Source: Streptomyces vinaceus (GTDB lineage Bacteria > Actinomycetota > Actinomycetes > Streptomycetales > Streptomycetaceae). From it: 64,000 bases of DNA. The DNA lies in the NCBI RefSeq assembly GCF_008704935.1, contig NZ_CP023692.1:4082001-4146000 (forward strand), written 5' to 3'. Positions 40,311-48,211 of the stretch are shown here, one piece after another (positions within the stretch are counted from its first letter, which is position 1; the number at the start of each line of letters is the position of its first letter). The notes under the pieces were generated by a model. It saw only the letters and a list, made by a program, of their open reading frames with translations. It was not told the origin of the DNA and did no database searches. A program made the position numbers and the translations under genes.

Positions 40311-40431
40311 TCCCCGTCCCCGTCCCGTTCACCGGGGCAGGCCCCTCACCTCCCGGGCCCGCCCGGGGCCGGGAGGGCCCGGGAAACGGTGGTAGGGCGG
40401 GTAGGGGGAGCGCTCCGCGCAGCGGCTGCCG

Positions 40432-41871
40432 TCAGGCCTCGCGCAGGGCGTCCAGCTGGGCCGTGAACCAGGCCGTCGGGGGCAGGGCGGTGGCGGCGGC
40501 GGCCAGGCGCTTCGTGCGCTCCAGCCGCTCGCCCGCCGGCATGGACAGCGCCGCGTGCAGCGCCTCCGCCGTCGCCGTCACGTCGTACGGGTTCACCGTC
40601 AGCGCGTCCTCGCGCAGCTCCCCGTACGCCCCCGCCCCGGTCGACAGCACCAGCGCGCACCCCGCGTCCGACACCACCGGGATCTCCTTGGCCACCAGGT
40701 TCATCCCGTCCCGCACCGGGTTGACCAGTGCCACGTCCGCCAGCCGGTACGCCGCCAGGGAGCGGGCGAAGTCGTCCTTCACCGACACCAGCACCGGCTG
40801 CCAGTCCCGCGTACCGAACTCCTCGTTGATCCGCTCGGCCAGCTCCCGTACCGCCTGCGTGTAGGACCGGTAGACCTCCAGGTCCTGCCGGGAGGGGTAC
40901 GCCGAGGCCAGGTGCACCACCCGCCCGCGCCACTCGGGGTGCGCCGTCAGCAGCTCCCGGTAGGCCAGCAGCCCCCGGATGATGTTCTTCGACAGCTCCG
41001 TCCGGTCCACCCGGACGATCGCCTTGCGGTCCCCGACCTCAGTCCGCAGCGCGGCCAGCTTGTCGTTGACCTCCGGCCGGTGCGCCAGCGCCCGCAGCTC
41101 GTCCTCGTCCACGCCCAGCGGGTACACGGCCACCTCGGTGGAGCGCGCGTCCGCGCCCGCCTTCCGGTGCCGCACGCCGCGCCGCCGGTCCCCGGCCGGT
41201 CCCGCGCTGCCGCTCGCGTCGTCGATGTGCGCCCCGGCCACGAAGGCCTCGGCCCAGGCCCAGGTGTGGAAGCCCACGACGTCCGCCCCGAGCATCCCCC
41301 ACAGCAGCTGCGCGCGGATGTCGTCGGGAAGCATCCCCAGGAACTCCGGCGAGGCCCACGGGGTGTGCGTGAAGTGGCTGATCCTCAGGTCGGGCCGCAG
41401 TTCGCGCAGCTCACCGGGGACCAGCGCCAAGTGGTAGTCCTGTACGAGCACGGCCGCGCCCTCGCCCGCCTCCTCGGCCAGTGCCACCGCGAAGGCGTGG
41501 TTGTACGCGGCGTACGCGTCCCACTGCTGCCGGAACCGCGCGTCGAACACCGGCTCGCGCGGGATGTCGTACAGGTGGTGGTGGGTGAACCACAGCACCG
41601 AGTTCGCGATGCCGTTGTACGCGCCGTCGTACGTGGTGGGATCGATGTCCAGCATCCGGACGCCGGTCTCGGAGACGCCCCGCCGGACCGCCTCCCGGTC
41701 CGCGTCCGACAGCGCCGCGCAGATCCACAGCGCCTCCGGCTGGCGGGCGAGGGCGGCGGAGAGGCCGGAGACGAGTCCGCCCCCGCCGCGCCGGGCCGTG
41801 AGGGTGCCGTCGTCGCCGAGTTCGTAGGAGAGCGGGCCGCGGTTCGCTGCAACGAGTACCTGAGAAGCCAT
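40432..41871 (-). CDS. otsA: Trehalose-6-phosphate synthase
   Basis: Makes trehalose 6-phosphate from a nucleotide-glucose and glucose 6-phosphate. The 479-residue GT20 enzyme has VLVAANRGPLSY at 5-16, RRGGGGLVSGL near 28-38, WVQDYHL-type VLVQDYHLALVPG near 140, HTPWASPEFL near 167 and the nucleotide-sugar site VNPVRDGMNLVAKE near 400. ATG 41871 has TAGGTT 6 bases upstream and no ribosome binding site, so it is probably leaderless. With otsB it completes the OtsAB pathway. Confidence 0.95.
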   Translation of the reverse strand: MASQVLVAANRGPLSYELGDDGTLTARRGGGGLVSGLSAALARQPEALWICAALSDADREAVRRGVSETGVRMLDIDPTTYDGAYNGIANSVLWFTHHHLYDIPREPVFDARFRQQWDAYAAYNHAFAVALAEEAGEGAAVLVQDYHLALVPGELRELRPDLRISHFTHTPWASPEFLGMLPDDIRAQLLWGMLGADVVGFHTWAWAEAFVAGAHIDDASGSAGPAGDRRRGVRHRKAGADARSTEVAVYPLGVDEDELRALAHRPEVNDKLAALRTEVGDRKAIVRVDRTELSKNIIRGLLAYRELLTAHPEWRGRVVHLASAYPSRQDLEVYRSYTQAVRELAERINEEFGTRDWQPVLVSVKDDFARSLAAYRLADVALVNPVRDGMNLVAKEIPVVSDAGCALVLSTGAGAYGELREDALTVNPYDVTATAEALHAALSMPAGERLERTKRLAAAATALPPTAWFTAQLDALREA

Positions 41872-41916
41872 GCGGCGAACCTAGCCCGGGGCCCGCCCGC
41901 TCAAACGTCAGTTCCC

Positions 41917-42963
41917 TCACGCCACCCGGCGGCCGGAGTACTCCTTGACCCCGGCCATCGGCGGCCGCTCCTCGGTGTCCACGGGGTGGGTGCGCGGCGT
42001 GAACCCGTCCGGGCCGCGCTCGAACTGCGTCAGCTCCGGCCGTACGGGCGGGTGCCCCCAGCGGTGGCCGGCGGAGTTCCCGGGCGCGAGCCGCAGCTGC
42101 GCCGTCCGGTAGATCGCCGCCGCCATCCGGCCGAGTGCCTGGCCGTCCTGATGGCGGTGGAGCCGTACGCCCACGTCCACCTGGGCCAGCGCGTCCAGCC
42201 CGACGGTGTGCAGCGCGTCGACCAGCAGGCCGAGCTCCACCCCGTACCCGACGGGGAAGGGCAAACGTTCCAGCAGGGACCGGCGCACGGCGTACTCGCC
42301 GCCCAGCGGCTGGACGAAGCCGGCCAGCTGCGGCCAGTGGAGATTGAGCAGGGGGCGGGCGACGAGCTCGGTGACCCGGCCGCCCTGGCCGGGGGCGTCG
42401 CCCAGCGGGCGGTCGTACATCGCCTTGACGAACTGCACGTCCGGTTCGGTCAGCAGCGGGCCGACGATCCCGGACACGAAGGCGGAGGAGAAGTCCCGCA
42501 GGTCCGCGTCGACGAAGCAGACCACGTCCCCGCCGGTCACCAGCAGCGAGCGCCACAGCACCTCGCCCTTGCCGTGCACGGCCGGGATCCGCGGCAGGAT
42601 CTCGTCGCGGTGCACCACCCGGGCGCCGGCCTTGGCGGCCACCTCGGCGGTCCGGTCGGTGGAGCCCGAGTCGATCACCACCAGCTCGTCGACCAGGGGC
42701 AGCCGCATCCCGTCGATCAGATCGCGCCGGATCACCTCGACGATCGCCCCGACCGTCTCCTCCTCGTCGAGCGCGGGCAGCACCACGCTGACCGTGGTGC
42801 CCGTCGCCCGCTTGGCCGACAGCAGCTGGTCGAGCGGTCGGTCGGCCGCGGACCAGGAGCGGTCCGCGAACCAGCGCTCCACCTCTTCCAGCACGTTCAG
42901 CACTCCCTGGTCGTCCGTAGGTAGCCCGTAGCCCTCGGCGCTTTCGGCCGAAAAGTGATCCAT
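41917..42963 (-). CDS. gpgS: Glucosyl-3-phosphoglycerate synthase
   Basis: Transfers glucose from an NDP-glucose to 3-phosphoglycerate, first step to glucosylglycerate or methylglucose polysaccharide. The 348-residue GT81/GT2-type enzyme has SVVLPALDEEETVG near 58-71, VVIDSGSTDRT near 95, the metal-binding DAD in VCFVDADLRDF near 150, and the GpgS-specific QPLGGEYAVRRSLL and GYGVELGLLVDAL near 220-245. Length is slightly above mycobacterial GpgS. It lies upstream of otsA on the same strand, grouping two compatible-solute enzymes. Confidence 0.88.
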   Translation of the reverse strand: MDHFSAESAEGYGLPTDDQGVLNVLEEVERWFADRSWSAADRPLDQLLSAKRATGTTVSVVLPALDEEETVGAIVEVIRRDLIDGMRLPLVDELVVIDSGSTDRTAEVAAKAGARVVHRDEILPRIPAVHGKGEVLWRSLLVTGGDVVCFVDADLRDFSSAFVSGIVGPLLTEPDVQFVKAMYDRPLGDAPGQGGRVTELVARPLLNLHWPQLAGFVQPLGGEYAVRRSLLERLPFPVGYGVELGLLVDALHTVGLDALAQVDVGVRLHRHQDGQALGRMAAAIYRTAQLRLAPGNSAGHRWGHPPVRPELTQFERGPDGFTPRTHPVDTEERPPMAGVKEYSGRRVA

Positions 42964-43102
42964 CTCGCGGTTCGGACGGCTGTCTCAACCACCCGGACCT
43001 TCGGTTACAGTCTTGAACAACGCGAAGGACCACCGCATGCCGGGGGTCCCCGCGCACAAACGCCCGGACGTGCCGCAGAGCGCGCGAGCCGGTGCCATAC
43101 CG

Positions 43103-43248
43103 CTCATCCAGAGGGGCAGAGGGACACGGCCCGTTGAAGCCCCGGCAACCCTCCAGTCGGTTCTCGCGCTTGCTTGCAGCAGCGAGGTCCCCGGCTAGGG
43201 AAGGTGCCAATTCCGTCTCATGGCGAAGTGCGCCATGGGGAAGATGAG
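43103..43248 (+). promoter_or_regulatory. SAM-I (S-box) riboswitch upstream of metM
   Basis: P1 is CTCATC (43103) with GATGAG (43243-43248). The conserved core reads CAGAGGGACACGGCCCG, TTGAAGCCCCGGCAACC, then a P3 arm, GGTGCCAATTCC (43203-43214), a P4 hairpin CATGGCG/CGCCATG and GGAAGATGAG. These are the SAM-I signatures; the SAM-IV arrangement is absent. P1 ends 19 bases before ATG 43268, abutting the purine-rich AGGAGAAAGGG (43248-43257), and there is no room for a terminator, so control is probably at translation initiation. The 139 bases before it (42964-43102) hold the promoter region, with no clear boxes. Confidence 0.95.
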
Positions 43249-43267
43249 GAGAAAGGGCCTCGCCATC

Positions 43268-44542
43268 ATGGCTGCACAGACTGTTGCCACCTCTGTCGAT
43301 CTCGGACCTGCCACCGGCCTCTCGTGTCGTGAGTGCGGTACCCGTTTCGAGCTCGGCCCCATCTTCGCCTGCGTCGAGTGTTTCGGTCCGCTGGAAGTCG
43401 CGTACGACCTCCCGGCCGGCGACCCCGAGGCGCTGCGCGCGGCGATCGAGGCCGGCCCGAACAACATCTGGCGCTACGCCCCGCTGCTGCCCGTCCCCGC
43501 GGACGTGGCCTCCAAGCCCAGCCTGAACCCCGGCTTCACCAAGCTCGTGGACGCGGCCAACCTGGCCAAGGAGCTCGGCGTCACCGGCAAGCTGTACGTC
43601 AAGGACGACTCCGGCAACCCGACGCACTCCTTCAAGGACCGCGTCGTCGCCATCGCCGTCGAGGCCGCCCGCGCCTTCGGCTTCACCACCCTGTCCTGCT
43701 CCTCCACCGGCAACCTGGCCGGCGCCGTCGGCGCCGCGGCCGCCCGGGCCGGCTTCCGCTCCTGCGTGTTCATCCCGCACGACCTGGAGCAGGGCAAGGT
43801 CGTCATGGCCGGTGTGTACGGCGGCGACCTCGTCGGCATCGAGGGCAACTACGACGACGTCAACCGCTTCTGCTCCGAGCTCATCGGCGACCCGCTCGGC
43901 GAGGGCTGGGGCTTCGTCAACGTCAACCTGCGCCCGTACTACGGCGAGGGCTCCAAGACCCTGGCGTACGAGATCTGCGAGCAGCTCGGCTGGCGGCTGC
44001 CCGACCAGATCGTGATCCCGATCGCGTCCGGCTCGCAGCTGACGAAGATCGACAAGGGTCTGCAGGAGCTGATCAAGCTCGGGCTCGTCGAGGACAAGCC
44101 GTACAAGATCTTCGGTGCGCAGGCCGAGGGCTGCTCCCCGGTCTCGACCGCCTTCAAGGCCGGTCACGACGTGGTCCGCCCGCAGAAGCCGGACACCATC
44201 GCCAAGTCGCTCGCCATCGGCAACCCGGCCGACGGCCCGTACGTCCTGGACATCGCCCGCCGCACCGGCGGCTACGTCGAGGACGTCACCGACGAGCAGG
44301 TCGTCGAGGCCATCAAGATCCTCGCGCAGACCGAGGGCATCTTCGCCGAGACCGCGGGCGGCGTGACCGTCGGCGTGACCAAGAAGCTCATCGAGAACGG
44401 GCAGCTCGACCCGGCGCTGACCACGGTGGTCCTCAACACCGGTGACGGCCTCAAGACCCTGGAGGCGGTGGCCGCGGACAGCGGGCAGACCGCAACCATC
44501 CGCCCGAGCCTGGACGCGTTCCGCGCCGCCGGCCTGGCCTGA
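43268..44542 (+). CDS. metM: Threonine-synthase-like homocysteine synthase MetM
   Basis: The 424-residue PLP enzyme has an N-terminal zinc ribbon (Cys20, Cys23, Cys35, Cys38), the PLP lysine Lys123 in HSFKDRVV, the substrate loop SCSSTGNLAGAV and the phosphate-binding ASGSQLTK. By fold it is a threonine synthase. A SAM riboswitch in front and a sulfur-carrier gene behind fit MetM, reported in Streptomyces to turn O-phosphohomoserine plus MetO-thiocarboxylate into homocysteine for methionine synthesis. The ATG is 43268; an earlier in-frame ATG at 43220 lies inside the riboswitch. A plain threonine synthase remains the alternative. Confidence 0.85.
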   Translation: MAAQTVATSVDLGPATGLSCRECGTRFELGPIFACVECFGPLEVAYDLPAGDPEALRAAIEAGPNNIWRYAPLLPVPADVASKPSLNPGFTKLVDAANLAKELGVTGKLYVKDDSGNPTHSFKDRVVAIAVEAARAFGFTTLSCSSTGNLAGAVGAAAARAGFRSCVFIPHDLEQGKVVMAGVYGGDLVGIEGNYDDVNRFCSELIGDPLGEGWGFVNVNLRPYYGEGSKTLAYEICEQLGWRLPDQIVIPIASGSQLTKIDKGLQELIKLGLVEDKPYKIFGAQAEGCSPVSTAFKAGHDVVRPQKPDTIAKSLAIGNPADGPYVLDIARRTGGYVEDVTDEQVVEAIKILAQTEGIFAETAGGVTVGVTKKLIENGQLDPALTTVVLNTGDGLKTLEAVAADSGQTATIRPSLDAFRAAGLA

Positions 44543-44592
44543 TCCGCCGGACACCCCTCCCCTCCCCTCGCACCCGGAAAGGCAGTAGCGCC

Positions 44593-44871
44593 ATGAGCGT
44601 CAACGTCCGCATCCCCACCATCCTGCGCACCTACACCGGCGGCCAGGCCGAGGTCTCCGCCGAGGGCGCGACCCTCTCCGAGGTCATCGCCTCCCTGGAG
44701 GCGAGCCACCCGGGCATCGCCGCCCGCGTCCTGGACGACCAGGGCAAGCTGCGCCGCTTCGTGAACGTCTACGTCAACGACGACGACGTGCGCTTCGAGG
44801 GTGGTCTGGACGCGGTGACGCCGGACGGCGCGGGCGTCTCGATCATCCCCGCCGTCGCGGGCGGCTGCTGA
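44593..44871 (+). CDS. metO: MoaD/CysO-type sulfur-carrier protein MetO
   Basis: A 92-residue ubiquitin-fold protein (VNVRIPTILRTYTGGQAEV, LSEVIASLEASHPGI, RFVNVYVNDDDVRF, SIIPAVAGGC). The VAGG near the end is the sulfur-carrier tail; here one extra Cys follows, which must be removed before the GG is adenylated and thiocarboxylated. It starts 51 bases after metM and should share the SAM-controlled transcript. As MetO it would donate sulfur to MetM; a CysO role in cysteine synthesis is the alternative. A strong terminator follows. Confidence 0.87.
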   Translation: MSVNVRIPTILRTYTGGQAEVSAEGATLSEVIASLEASHPGIAARVLDDQGKLRRFVNVYVNDDDVRFEGGLDAVTPDGAGVSIIPAVAGGC

Positions 44872-44883
44872 TACGCGAAAGCC

Positions 44884-44924
44884 CAGAATTACCCCCTCCG
44901 GTAAAAGCGGAGGGGGTAATTCTG
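44884..44924. terminator. Hairpin terminator after metO
   Basis: CAGAATTACCCCCTCCG pairs perfectly with CGGAGGGGGTAATTCTG over 17 bp with a GTAAAAG loop. It ends the metM-metO transcript. Confidence 0.9.
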
Positions 44925-45254
44925 CTTGGTTGGGCGCGGTAGAGTTGGGGAAGTCCCCTCCGCTGTTCTTGCCCGCCGCATATGAGCGGGTCGCGTGATG
45001 GTTGACATTGAGTCAATGTCCGAGTGCGGTATGGGGCTTTGGCGAGATATGCCGGGTCCGAGTTGCCCAGGAATATGCCAACTTTTCACTCTATTTCAAT
45101 GTATCCCCGTGTCCAGATTTCTCGTCGGATTGACCTGTTGCAGACAGCAGCGGTGCAGATACATTCAGCCCCGGTCGAGGCGTTCCGGCGCAAGTTCTGA
45201 CCCGGGACCGCGAAGTGCGGTCCTGCGCAAGGGCCAGTAATAGGGGAGTTAGGC
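44925..45254 (+). promoter_or_regulatory. Long, AT-rich leader region of the cold-shock gene
   Basis: 330 bases without a gene. They contain TTGACA at 45002-45007, which runs into the perfect palindrome GACATTGAGTCAATGTC (45004-45020). Closer to the gene lie a second hexamer TTGACC (45130-45135) and a hairpin GGACCGC-GAAGT-GCGGTCC (45205-45223). AT content is well above the window average, as is common for cold-shock leaders. The -10 boxes are not clear. Confidence 0.5.
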
Positions 45255-45458
45255 ATGGCTCAGGGCACCGTCAAGTGGTTCAACGCGGAGAAGGGCTACG
45301 GCTTCATCGCGGTCGACGGTGGTGCGGATGTGTTCGTCCACTACAGCGCCATCCAGATGGACGGGTACCGCACCCTTGAAGAGGGTCAGCGGGTCGAGTT
45401 CGAGATCTCGCAGGGCCAGAAGGGTCCGCAGGCGGACATGGTCAAGCTCGCCGTCTAG
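45255..45458 (+). CDS. Cold-shock protein, CspA family
   Basis: A 67-residue single cold-shock domain with both RNA-binding motifs, KGYGFIAVDGG and DVFVHYSAI, in a five-strand beta-barrel. It acts as an RNA chaperone and possibly a transcription antiterminator. GGGGAG precedes the ATG. It has its own terminator and a long structured leader, suggesting post-transcriptional temperature control. Streptomyces has several paralogues, so no letter is assigned. Confidence 0.95.
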   Translation: MAQGTVKWFNAEKGYGFIAVDGGADVFVHYSAIQMDGYRTLEEGQRVEFEISQGQKGPQADMVKLAV

Positions 45459-45492
45459 TCCCGGCGCGATCGACCACCGACACGTACACGCG

Positions 45493-45524
45493 GGGCCCGC
45501 ACCTCAGAGGAGGGGTGCGGGCCC
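45493..45524. terminator. Hairpin terminator after the cold-shock gene
   Basis: GGGCCCGCACC (45493-45503) pairs with GGTGCGGGCCC (45514-45524), followed by TTCGTGCT. Confidence 0.85.
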
Positions 45525-45569
45525 TTCGTGCTGCCCGGGGCCGGCCGGGACCCGCCTTCTCCGAAGCCG

Positions 45570-45632
45570 CTTGCACTCTCGGGGGTCGAGTGCTAATCAT
45601 TGGCGTTAGCACTCTCTGCTTGAGAGTGCTAC
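45570..45632 (+). promoter_or_regulatory. Two CIRCE operators and the groEL2 promoter
   Basis: CIRCE 1 (45570-45596) is CTTGCACTC - 9 bases - GAGTGCTAA; CIRCE 2 (45606-45632) is TTAGCACTC - 9 bases - GAGTGCTAC. HrcA binds such elements. TTGCAC (45571) and TAATCA (45594-45599), 17 bases apart, form a promoter that lies entirely within CIRCE 1. The 160-base leader to groEL2 also holds a CCGGCGG/CCGCCGG hairpin with a GAAGGAA loop (45666-45686). Confidence 0.93.
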
Positions 45633-45792
45633 TACACAGGACCGGGTCGGTGAGGCCCGCAGGGTCCGGCGGGAAGGAACCGCCGGGCACGCAGGCCGTC
45701 CGTCGCGGGCGCGGGCGCGGTCCGGAGCAATCCAAGCCTCCCCTCGTACCCGACGGTGCAGGGGGAACCCCAGTCCTGGAGGACCACTTCAG

Positions 45793-47415
45793 ATGGCCAA
45801 GATCATTGCGTTCGACGAGGAGGCCCGGCGCGGTCTCGAGCGCGGGATGAACCAGCTCGCCGACGCCGTCAAGGTCACCCTCGGCCCCAAGGGTCGCAAC
45901 GTCGTCCTTGAGAAGAAGTGGGGCGCCCCCACGATCACCAACGATGGTGTCTCCATCGCCAAGGAGATCGAGCTCGAGGACCCGTACGAGAAGATCGGCG
46001 CCGAGCTGGTCAAGGAAGTCGCCAAGAAGACGGACGACGTCGCGGGCGACGGTACGACCACCGCCACCGTGCTCGCCCAGGCGCTCGTCCGCGAGGGCCT
46101 GCGCAACGTGGCCGCCGGCGCCAACCCGATGGCCCTCAAGCGCGGCATCGAGAAGGCCGTCGAGGCCGTCTCCGGCGCCCTGCTGGAGCAGGCGAAGGAC
46201 GTCGAGACCAAGGAGCAGATCGCTTCCACGGCCTCCATCTCCGCCGCCGACACCCAGATCGGCGAGCTCATCGCCGAGGCCATGGACAAGGTCGGCAAGG
46301 AAGGCGTCATCACGGTCGAGGAGTCCCAGACCTTCGGTCTGGAGCTGGAGCTCACCGAGGGCATGCGCTTCGACAAGGGCTACATCTCGGCGTACTTCGC
46401 CACCGACATGGAGCGTATGGAGGCGTCGCTCGACGACCCGTACATCCTGATCGTCAACTCGAAGATCGGCTCGGTCAAGGACCTGCTGCCGCTCCTTGAG
46501 AAGGTCATGCAGTCCGGCAAGCCGCTGCTGATCATCGCCGAGGACGTCGAGGGCGAGGCCCTGTCGACCCTGGTCGTCAACAAGATCCGCGGCACCTTCA
46601 AGTCCGTCGCCGTCAAGGCCCCGGGCTTCGGCGACCGCCGCAAGGCCATGCTCGGTGACATCGCCATCCTCACGGGCGGCACGGTCGTCTCCGAGGAGGT
46701 CGGCCTCAAGCTGGAGAACGCGGGCCTGGACCTGCTCGGCCGCGCCCGCAAGGTCGTCATCACCAAGGACGAGACCACGATCGTCGACGGTGCCGGTGAC
46801 AGCGACCAGGTTCAGGGTCGCGTCAACCAGATCCGCGCCGAGATCGAGAACTCCGACTCGGACTACGACCGCGAGAAGCTCCAGGAGCGCCTCGCGAAGC
46901 TGGCCGGCGGCGTGGCCGTCATCAAGGCCGGTGCCGCGACCGAGGTGGAGCTCAAGGAGCGCAAGCACCGCATCGAGGACGCCGTTCGCAACGCGAAGGC
47001 GGCCGTCGAGGAGGGCATCGTCGCCGGTGGTGGCGTGGCCCTGCTCCAGGCCTCCGCGGTCTTCGAGAAGCTCGACCTGCAGGGTGACGAGGCGACCGGC
47101 GCCAACGCCGTGAAGCTCGCCCTGGAGGCCCCGCTCAAGCAGATCGCCGTCAACGGTGGTCTTGAGGGCGGCGTCGTCGTGGAGAAGGTCCGCAACCTGA
47201 CCGTCGGCTGGGGCCTCAACGCCGCCACCGGCGAGTACGTGGACATGATCGCCGAGGGCATCATCGACCCGGCGAAGGTCACCCGTTCCGCGCTGCAGAA
47301 CGCGGCGTCGATCGCGGCCCTCTTCCTCACCACCGAGGCCGTCATCGCCGACAAGCCCGAGAAGGCCGGCGCCCCGGCCGGCGGCGGCATGCCGGGCGGT
47401 GACATGGACTTCTGA
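45793..47415 (+). CDS. groEL2: Chaperonin GroEL2 (Hsp60)
   Basis: The 540-residue 60-kDa chaperonin folds proteins with ATP in a double ring. KIIAFDEEARRGLERG at the start, TLGPKGRNVVLEKKWG, the ATP motif VAGDGTTTATVLAQ near 86-99, and the C-terminal GGGMPGGDMDF tail are all present. No groES gene is adjacent, as is typical for the second Streptomyces copy. Heat induction through HrcA is expected from the two CIRCE elements. A hairpin terminator follows. Confidence 0.97.
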   Translation: MAKIIAFDEEARRGLERGMNQLADAVKVTLGPKGRNVVLEKKWGAPTITNDGVSIAKEIELEDPYEKIGAELVKEVAKKTDDVAGDGTTTATVLAQALVREGLRNVAAGANPMALKRGIEKAVEAVSGALLEQAKDVETKEQIASTASISAADTQIGELIAEAMDKVGKEGVITVEESQTFGLELELTEGMRFDKGYISAYFATDMERMEASLDDPYILIVNSKIGSVKDLLPLLEKVMQSGKPLLIIAEDVEGEALSTLVVNKIRGTFKSVAVKAPGFGDRRKAMLGDIAILTGGTVVSEEVGLKLENAGLDLLGRARKVVITKDETTIVDGAGDSDQVQGRVNQIRAEIENSDSDYDREKLQERLAKLAGGVAVIKAGAATEVELKERKHRIEDAVRNAKAAVEEGIVAGGGVALLQASAVFEKLDLQGDEATGANAVKLALEAPLKQIAVNGGLEGGVVVEKVRNLTVGWGLNAATGEYVDMIAEGIIDPAKVTRSALQNAASIAALFLTTEAVIADKPEKAGAPAGGGMPGGDMDF

Positions 47416-47446
47416 TCGGCCCCTGGCTGATCGGCTGTTCTTCGAC

Positions 47447-47484
47447 CGAGGGCGGCACTCCCCACACGGGGGGTGCCGCCCTCG
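47447..47484. terminator. Hairpin terminator after groEL2
   Basis: CGAGGGCGGCAC (47447-47458) pairs with GTGCCGCCCTCG (47473-47484), extended by CCCC/GGGG. It also serves the converging Uma2 gene. Confidence 0.85.
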
Positions 47485-47500
47485 GGCGTTTCCGGGGCCC

Positions 47501-48082
47501 CTAGAAGCCGGTGGTGTCGAGGGAGAAGCCGAAGGGCTCGGGGACGGGCAAGTCCTCGCCGAAGGCGACGGTCTTGCGAGAGCGGTAGCCCTGCGGGGAG
47601 GGGTCCGAGAAGCAGGTGATCTCGGATCCCTGCATGTCCACGACCAGGTAGACGGGCACGATCCGGCCGTACACCTCCAGCTTCTCCTCCCAGTCGGCGT
47701 CCTTGGTGGACACGGAGGTGAACTCGCCGACGAGGGACAAGGCGGCGCCGTCCGCGTGGCGGCCCTCCTCATCGAACGCGGCCTCGTCCGCGACGTACAG
47801 GTCCGGCCCGTAGCCGCGCTGAACCGACGGGAACTGGAAGAGGAAAGGGGAGGTGTCTGCGAAATGCCCCTCGGGAAGGTGCGCCTGAAGCTGCTCGCGC
47901 AGCGCCCGCATGCGACGGGAGTAGCGAAGCCTGGACCACGGTGACACGACGATCTTCCCCCGGATGAGCTCGGCCTTGTAGCCGTCAGGTGTGTCCATCT
48001 CCTCGACCGTGCGCAGGAGCGTCTCGAATGTCGGTGGTGCCGCCTGCTCTATCGGTGTGGCCCGTTCAACCATGATCGTCAC
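47501..48082 (-). CDS. Uma2-family protein (PD-(D/E)XK nuclease fold)
   Basis: The 193-residue protein fits the Uma2 family: MDTPDGYKAELIRGKIVVSPW at the beginning, the core GYGPDLYVADEAAF, then LVGEFTSVSTKDADWEEKLEVY and VYLVVDMQGSEI. The D...E-x-S...K pattern is a PD-(D/E)XK nuclease-like fold, but most Uma2 proteins have no known role; streptomycetes hold many copies. GTG 48082 is chosen because GGAGG lies 6 bases before it; ATG 48073 is the alternative. Codon use is slightly more AT-tolerant than neighbours. Confidence 0.83.
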   Translation of the reverse strand: MTIMVERATPIEQAAPPTFETLLRTVEEMDTPDGYKAELIRGKIVVSPWSRLRYSRRMRALREQLQAHLPEGHFADTSPFLFQFPSVQRGYGPDLYVADEAAFDEEGRHADGAALSLVGEFTSVSTKDADWEEKLEVYGRIVPVYLVVDMQGSEITCFSDPSPQGYRSRKTVAFGEDLPVPEPFGFSLDTTGF

Positions 48083-48211
48083 CGTTGTCCTCCGCGTGGC
48101 GTGCCGTGCACGGGGCGTGAGCCCCCGTTCCAGGCTAGCGGCGCAAGGAAGGACCCGCCCGGTCCCCGGGACGGATCGCCACCCAACAGGGCGGTTTGGT
48201 TGACTGGGGGG

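Noticed and set aside
43103..43248. SAM-IV riboswitch or T-box leader
   Set aside because: The SAM-IV core arrangement is absent, and the P1/P4 layout with GGTGCCAATTCC and GGAAGATGAG fits SAM-I. No T-box sequence or specifier loop is seen.
41411..44554. Long minus-strand open frame across otsA, gpgS and metM
   Set aside because: It spans genes on both strands, a riboswitch and two clear families read in other frames; the codon bias is wrong.
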